Shown here piece by piece: positions 61,202 through 64,000 of a stretch of DNA of 64,000 bases (position 1 is its first letter; each line of letters starts with the position of its first letter). The notes below the pieces were generated by a model that was not told where the DNA came from, did not search any database, and saw only the letters and a program-made list of their open reading frames with translations. The translations under genes were made by a program, and so were the position numbers. This stretch comes from Bacteroidales bacterium (GTDB lineage Bacteria; Bacteroidota; Bacteroidia; Bacteroidales; UBA7960), in the NCBI GenBank assembly GCA_007118495.1, contig SKRM01000024.1:1-64000 (forward strand). The letters run 5' to 3'.

Positions 61202-62032
61202 GTGGATCAGAACAAGCGAACATACAGAAAGCCACCCGATGGCACCATGACATTCTGGAGTCACCTGGAAGAATTACGCGGTCATCTGATCAGGTCAGCA
61301 ACCGCTGTTCTGGTTTTTGCCATTGCTGCCTTTGTCTCAAAAGATTTTTTATTCAATCAGGTGATTCTTGCACCCAAAGAGCCTTACTTTTTAACCAACA
61401 GGGCATTCTGCTGGCTATCGCAACAACTCAATATGCCTGCACTTTGTATAAATGCTGATCCGGTAAAGCTCATCAACATCGACCTGGCCGGGCAGTTTAC
61501 TACCCATGTAGTTGTTTCACTGATTGCCGGAATCATTATCGCTGTTCCATACATTGTGTGGGAAGTCTGGCGTTTTATCAGACCGGGGCTTAAACCCACT
61601 GAACAGGCAAACTCCCGTGGGGCCGTGCTGGTCATCTCAGGCCTGTTCCTCACTGGCATTTTATTCAGTTACTTTCTCATTGTTCCCCTGTCAATCAATT
61701 TTCTTGGGTCATACCAGGTGAGTGGCATGGTTGAAAACCAGGTGGCCCTCAGGTCATTTATAACCACTGTTACGACCATAACTTTTGCTACAGGAATTCT
61801 GTTTGAATTACCGGTGTTTGTATTTTTTCTCAGCAAAGTTGGCATTCTGACACCTGAAATCATGCGCAAACAACGCAAGCTGGCCTTTGTTATCATCATC
61901 GCTCTGGCTGCGCTAATCACCCCCCCCGATGTATTCAGCCAGATTATGGTCGGATTGCCCCTGTTCCTGCTTTACGAGATCAGCATCCGTATTTCAAGCC
62001 GTGTAGCAGCAAAGGAAGCTGAGCAATTCTAA
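61202..62032 (+). CDS. tatC: Sec-independent translocase subunit TatC
   Basis: The 276-residue protein has six helices and the TatC signatures WSHLEELRGHLIRS and VWEVWRFIRPGLKPTE. It recognises twin-arginine signal peptides and forms the Tat complex with TatA. Start may be GTG 61202 or ATG 61247 (MTFWSHLEELR); the promoter does not decide. No tatA/B lies beside it. It is followed by pruA after 95 nt. Confidence 0.95.
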   Translation: MDQNKRTYRKPPDGTMTFWSHLEELRGHLIRSATAVLVFAIAAFVSKDFLFNQVILAPKEPYFLTNRAFCWLSQQLNMPALCINADPVKLINIDLAGQFTTHVVVSLIAGIIIAVPYIVWEVWRFIRPGLKPTEQANSRGAVLVISGLFLTGILFSYFLIVPLSINFLGSYQVSGMVENQVALRSFITTVTTITFATGILFELPVFVFFLSKVGILTPEIMRKQRKLAFVIIIALAALITPPDVFSQIMVGLPLFLLYEISIRISSRVAAKEAEQF

Positions 62033-62127
62033 GTTCTCCAAAAAAATGCTTTTGGCTCGTTTTAAACTTTTATCATTCAGGCTTGTTTGACTTATTAACC
62101 TGAATAATCATTTAAAACCACCATAAG

Positions 62128-63780
62128 ATGAATAACGCACAATTTTTTTACAGCAGGCCCGACAATGAACCGATTTATCCTTACAAAAAGGGCACACCTG
62201 AGCGCGATGCGCTTGAAGCCGAGCTCAAAAGACAAAGTAAGCTTGAGGTGGAAATTCCTTTGATTATAGGTGGCAAAGAAATCAAAACAGGAAGAACCGG
62301 CCAGGTAGTCATGCCACACAACCATAAAAAGGTGCTTGCCACCTTTCATCAGGCAGGTGAGAAAGAAGTGCAGATGGCCATTGACGCAGCTTTGGTAGCC
62401 CACAGGCAATGGGCTGAAATGTCATGGGTAGAGCGTGTTTCTATTACTCTGAAAGCAGCAGCCCTAATCTCAGAAAAATACCGCTACCTGATCAATGCCT
62501 CTACCATGTTGGGGCAGGGCAAGAATGCCTACCAGGCCGAAATAGATTCGGTATGTGAAACCATTGACTTTATTAGATTCAATGCCCACTATGTGTCTGA
62601 AATTTATGATGACCAGCCTCATTCTGAAGTTGGAAATCTGAACCGGCTTGAATACAGGCCACTGGAAGGTTTTGTGTTTGCAGTGAGTCCCTTCAACTTC
62701 ACCGCCATTGCATCTAATCTGGCTTTGGCCCCTGCTGTATTGGGCAACACCATCGTATGGAAACCAGCATCCACTTCTTTGCTTTCGAATTATTATCTGA
62801 TGCAGGTATTCAAAGAAGCGGGATTTCCTGACGGAGTTATTAATTTCATTCCAGGTCCAGGGAGCACCATTGGAGACGCCATACTAAAAGATCGCAATCT
62901 GGCCGGAGTTCATTTTACAGGATCAAACAGAACCTTTAACCACATTTGGAAGTCAATTGGAAACAACCTCGAAAACTATCGTTCCTATCCCCGGATTGTC
63001 GGTGAAACCGGAGGAAAAGACTTCGTATTCGTACACCCATCGGCCGATGTGGACGAAGTGTCGACAGCGCTTGTCAGAGGAGCTTTTGAATACCAGGGAC
63101 AAAAGTGTTCGGCTGCTTCAAGGGCCTATATTCCAAGTTCTTTGTGGAATTCTGTTCGCGAAAAAATTGAAGAAAATATTGGCCTGATCCGCAAAGGAGA
63201 TGTCAGGAACTTTTGCAATTTCGTAAATGCAGTAATTGACGAGAAAGCTTTTGACAAAATCATGGGATATATTGAACAGGCAAAAAACTCGTCCGAAGCA
63301 GAGGTTATTATTGGGGGCAATGGAGACAAGTCGAAAGGCTACTTTATTGATCCAACCGTTGTCTTAACCACAAATCCCCACTTTGTCACTATGGAGGAAG
63401 AAATATTCGGACCTGTACTATCCATATATGTTTATGAAGACGACGATTTTGAAAAAACGCTTCATATATGTGATGAGACCTCTCCATATGGCCTGACAGG
63501 AGCTATATTCTCCAAAGACAGGTATGCAACCGTGAAGGCTTGCCAGGTTTTAAGGTATGCAGCGGGGAACTTTTACTTCAATGACAAACCAACAGGTGCG
63601 GTAGTGGGGCAGCAACCCTTTGGAGGTGCCAGAATGTCAGGAACAAATGATAAGGCAGGAAGCTATTTAAATCTACTCAGGTGGATCAACCCGCGTACTG
63701 TCAAAGAAACATTCAATCCGCCCACAGACTTCAGGTATCCGTTTATGCACGAAGAAAAATGTGCAAGCGATTTGCCATAA
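62128..63780 (+). CDS. pruA: L-glutamate gamma-semialdehyde (1-pyrroline-5-carboxylate) dehydrogenase
   Basis: The 550-residue ALDH has the catalytic Cys in GQKCSAASRAYIP, the Glu in VGETGGKDFV and the NAD-binding SPFNFTAIASNLALAPA. The C-terminal half shows EEIFGPVLSIYVYEDDDFEKTL and the final FGGARMSGTNDKAGSYLNLLRW, typical of the P5CDH group. It oxidises glutamate semialdehyde to glutamate in proline or ornithine breakdown. No proline dehydrogenase gene is visible beside it. Confidence 0.96.
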   Translation: MNNAQFFYSRPDNEPIYPYKKGTPERDALEAELKRQSKLEVEIPLIIGGKEIKTGRTGQVVMPHNHKKVLATFHQAGEKEVQMAIDAALVAHRQWAEMSWVERVSITLKAAALISEKYRYLINASTMLGQGKNAYQAEIDSVCETIDFIRFNAHYVSEIYDDQPHSEVGNLNRLEYRPLEGFVFAVSPFNFTAIASNLALAPAVLGNTIVWKPASTSLLSNYYLMQVFKEAGFPDGVINFIPGPGSTIGDAILKDRNLAGVHFTGSNRTFNHIWKSIGNNLENYRSYPRIVGETGGKDFVFVHPSADVDEVSTALVRGAFEYQGQKCSAASRAYIPSSLWNSVREKIEENIGLIRKGDVRNFCNFVNAVIDEKAFDKIMGYIEQAKNSSEAEVIIGGNGDKSKGYFIDPTVVLTTNPHFVTMEEEIFGPVLSIYVYEDDDFEKTLHICDETSPYGLTGAIFSKDRYATVKACQVLRYAAGNFYFNDKPTGAVVGQQPFGGARMSGTNDKAGSYLNLLRWINPRTVKETFNPPTDFRYPFMHEEKCASDLP

Positions 63781-63791
63781 GCAAATCATGT

Positions 63792-64000
63792 TTAAACTGT
63801 CATTTCGCCACGTAGTGACTTTTGAAGGTATTTTTTAATCCGTTCAGGAGAGTAGTTGTTACCAAGCAGATACATCAGCTTGGTAATAGCTGCTTCGAGC
63901 GTGATGTCGGCTCCACTGATTACGCCAGCCTGTTCAAGCCAGGCGCTGGTTTCATACTTACCTTGAATAACCGCCCCGCCCCTGCATTGTGTAACATTGC
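63792..64000 (-). CDS. Type I L-asparaginase, C-terminal part (5' end outside window)
   Basis: The frame is open at the right edge; 69 residues are visible. The motif VTQCRGGAVIQGKYETS and the segment ISGADITLEAAITKLMYLLG match the C terminus of cytoplasmic type I (AnsA) asparaginases. It hydrolyses asparagine to aspartate and ammonia. It is convergent with pruA, with 11 nt between stops. Confidence 0.88.
   Translation of the reverse strand, partial: NVTQCRGGAVIQGKYETSAWLEQAGVISGADITLEAAITKLMYLLGNNYSPERIKKYLQKSLRGEMTV

Noticed and set aside
1-64000. Mobile elements, CRISPR arrays or phage remnants
   Set aside because: No transposase, integrase, direct-repeat array or long inverted ends were seen; gene content is core-like throughout.

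Overview
The window looks like part of the chromosome of a member of the Bacteroidota, most likely an anaerobic or facultative Bacteroidales/Marinilabiliales-type bacterium. Three kinds of evidence point there. The gene content is typical of the phylum: gldE-gldD, DUF2807/GIN-domain proteins, a DUF5686/carboxypeptidase-regulatory-domain outer-membrane protein, many short lipoproteins and an OmpA/TPR lipoprotein. Several intergenic spaces carry the TAnnTTTG -7 box of Bacteroidota promoters. Anaerobic carbon metabolism is present: a 2-oxoacid:ferredoxin oxidoreductase, a 2[4Fe-4S] ferredoxin and formate-THF ligase. I see no insertion sequence, prophage, integrase, CRISPR array, rRNA or origin. 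The two RNA genes are identical tRNA-Glu copies. This is mostly core chromosome.

Layout. 1-4.85 kb: a signalling cluster of a cobalamin-binding protein cut by the left edge, an unknown helical protein, a PAS-type histidine kinase and a large hybrid kinase. 4.87-10.3 kb (minus): a complete RND efflux operon. 10.7-13.65 kb: a secreted M16 peptidase. 13.7-19.3 kb: a tight operon of three lipid-head-group/CTP-dependent membrane enzymes followed by a 1184-residue GH13-family protein. 19.3-29.8 kb: small lipoproteins (two paralogues of one unrecognised family), two GIN-domain proteins, YebC, a fused oligopeptide-type ABC ATPase, an alpha/beta hydrolase, a TonB-C-domain protein without membrane anchor, QueD and a DUF5686 protein. 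29.9-31.8 kb: gldE-gldD. 31.8-37.5 kb (minus): polysaccharide-deacetylase-like protein, FemAB/GNAT-like protein, uracil phosphoribosyltransferase, MacB-type permease and pyruvate kinase. 37.6-38.9 kb (minus): radC, then tRNA-Glu / rpsT / tRNA-Glu. 39.1-45.4 kb: OmpA/TPR lipoprotein, deoxynucleoside kinase, FolK, SppA and alkaline phosphatase. 45.5-51.6 kb: a molybdate/tungstate-type transporter (ATPase plus permease, no binding protein) divergent from a molybdopterin operon (MoeB/HesA-like, MoeA, a compact MoaA, MoaC, a MOSC-MoaB fusion). 51.6-64 kb: formate-THF ligase, M1 aminopeptidase, small barrel protein, PabB, KorAB, ferredoxin, TatC, delta-1-pyrroline-5-carboxylate dehydrogenase and the C-terminal end of a type I asparaginase.

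How the genes fit together. KorAB would produce acyl-CoA/2-oxoacid interconversion coupled to ferredoxin, and the divergent small ferredoxin is an obvious partner. Fhs, FolK and PabB serve the folate/C1 pool. PruA and asparaginase feed amino-acid carbon to glutamate and aspartate. The Mo/W uptake genes and the pterin operon serve a molybdo- or tungsto-enzyme that is not in the window. The most interesting uncharacterised units are the B12-domain/kinase cluster at the left edge, the lipid-kinase/GH13 operon, and the Mo/W divergent region with its palindrome beside a promoter box.
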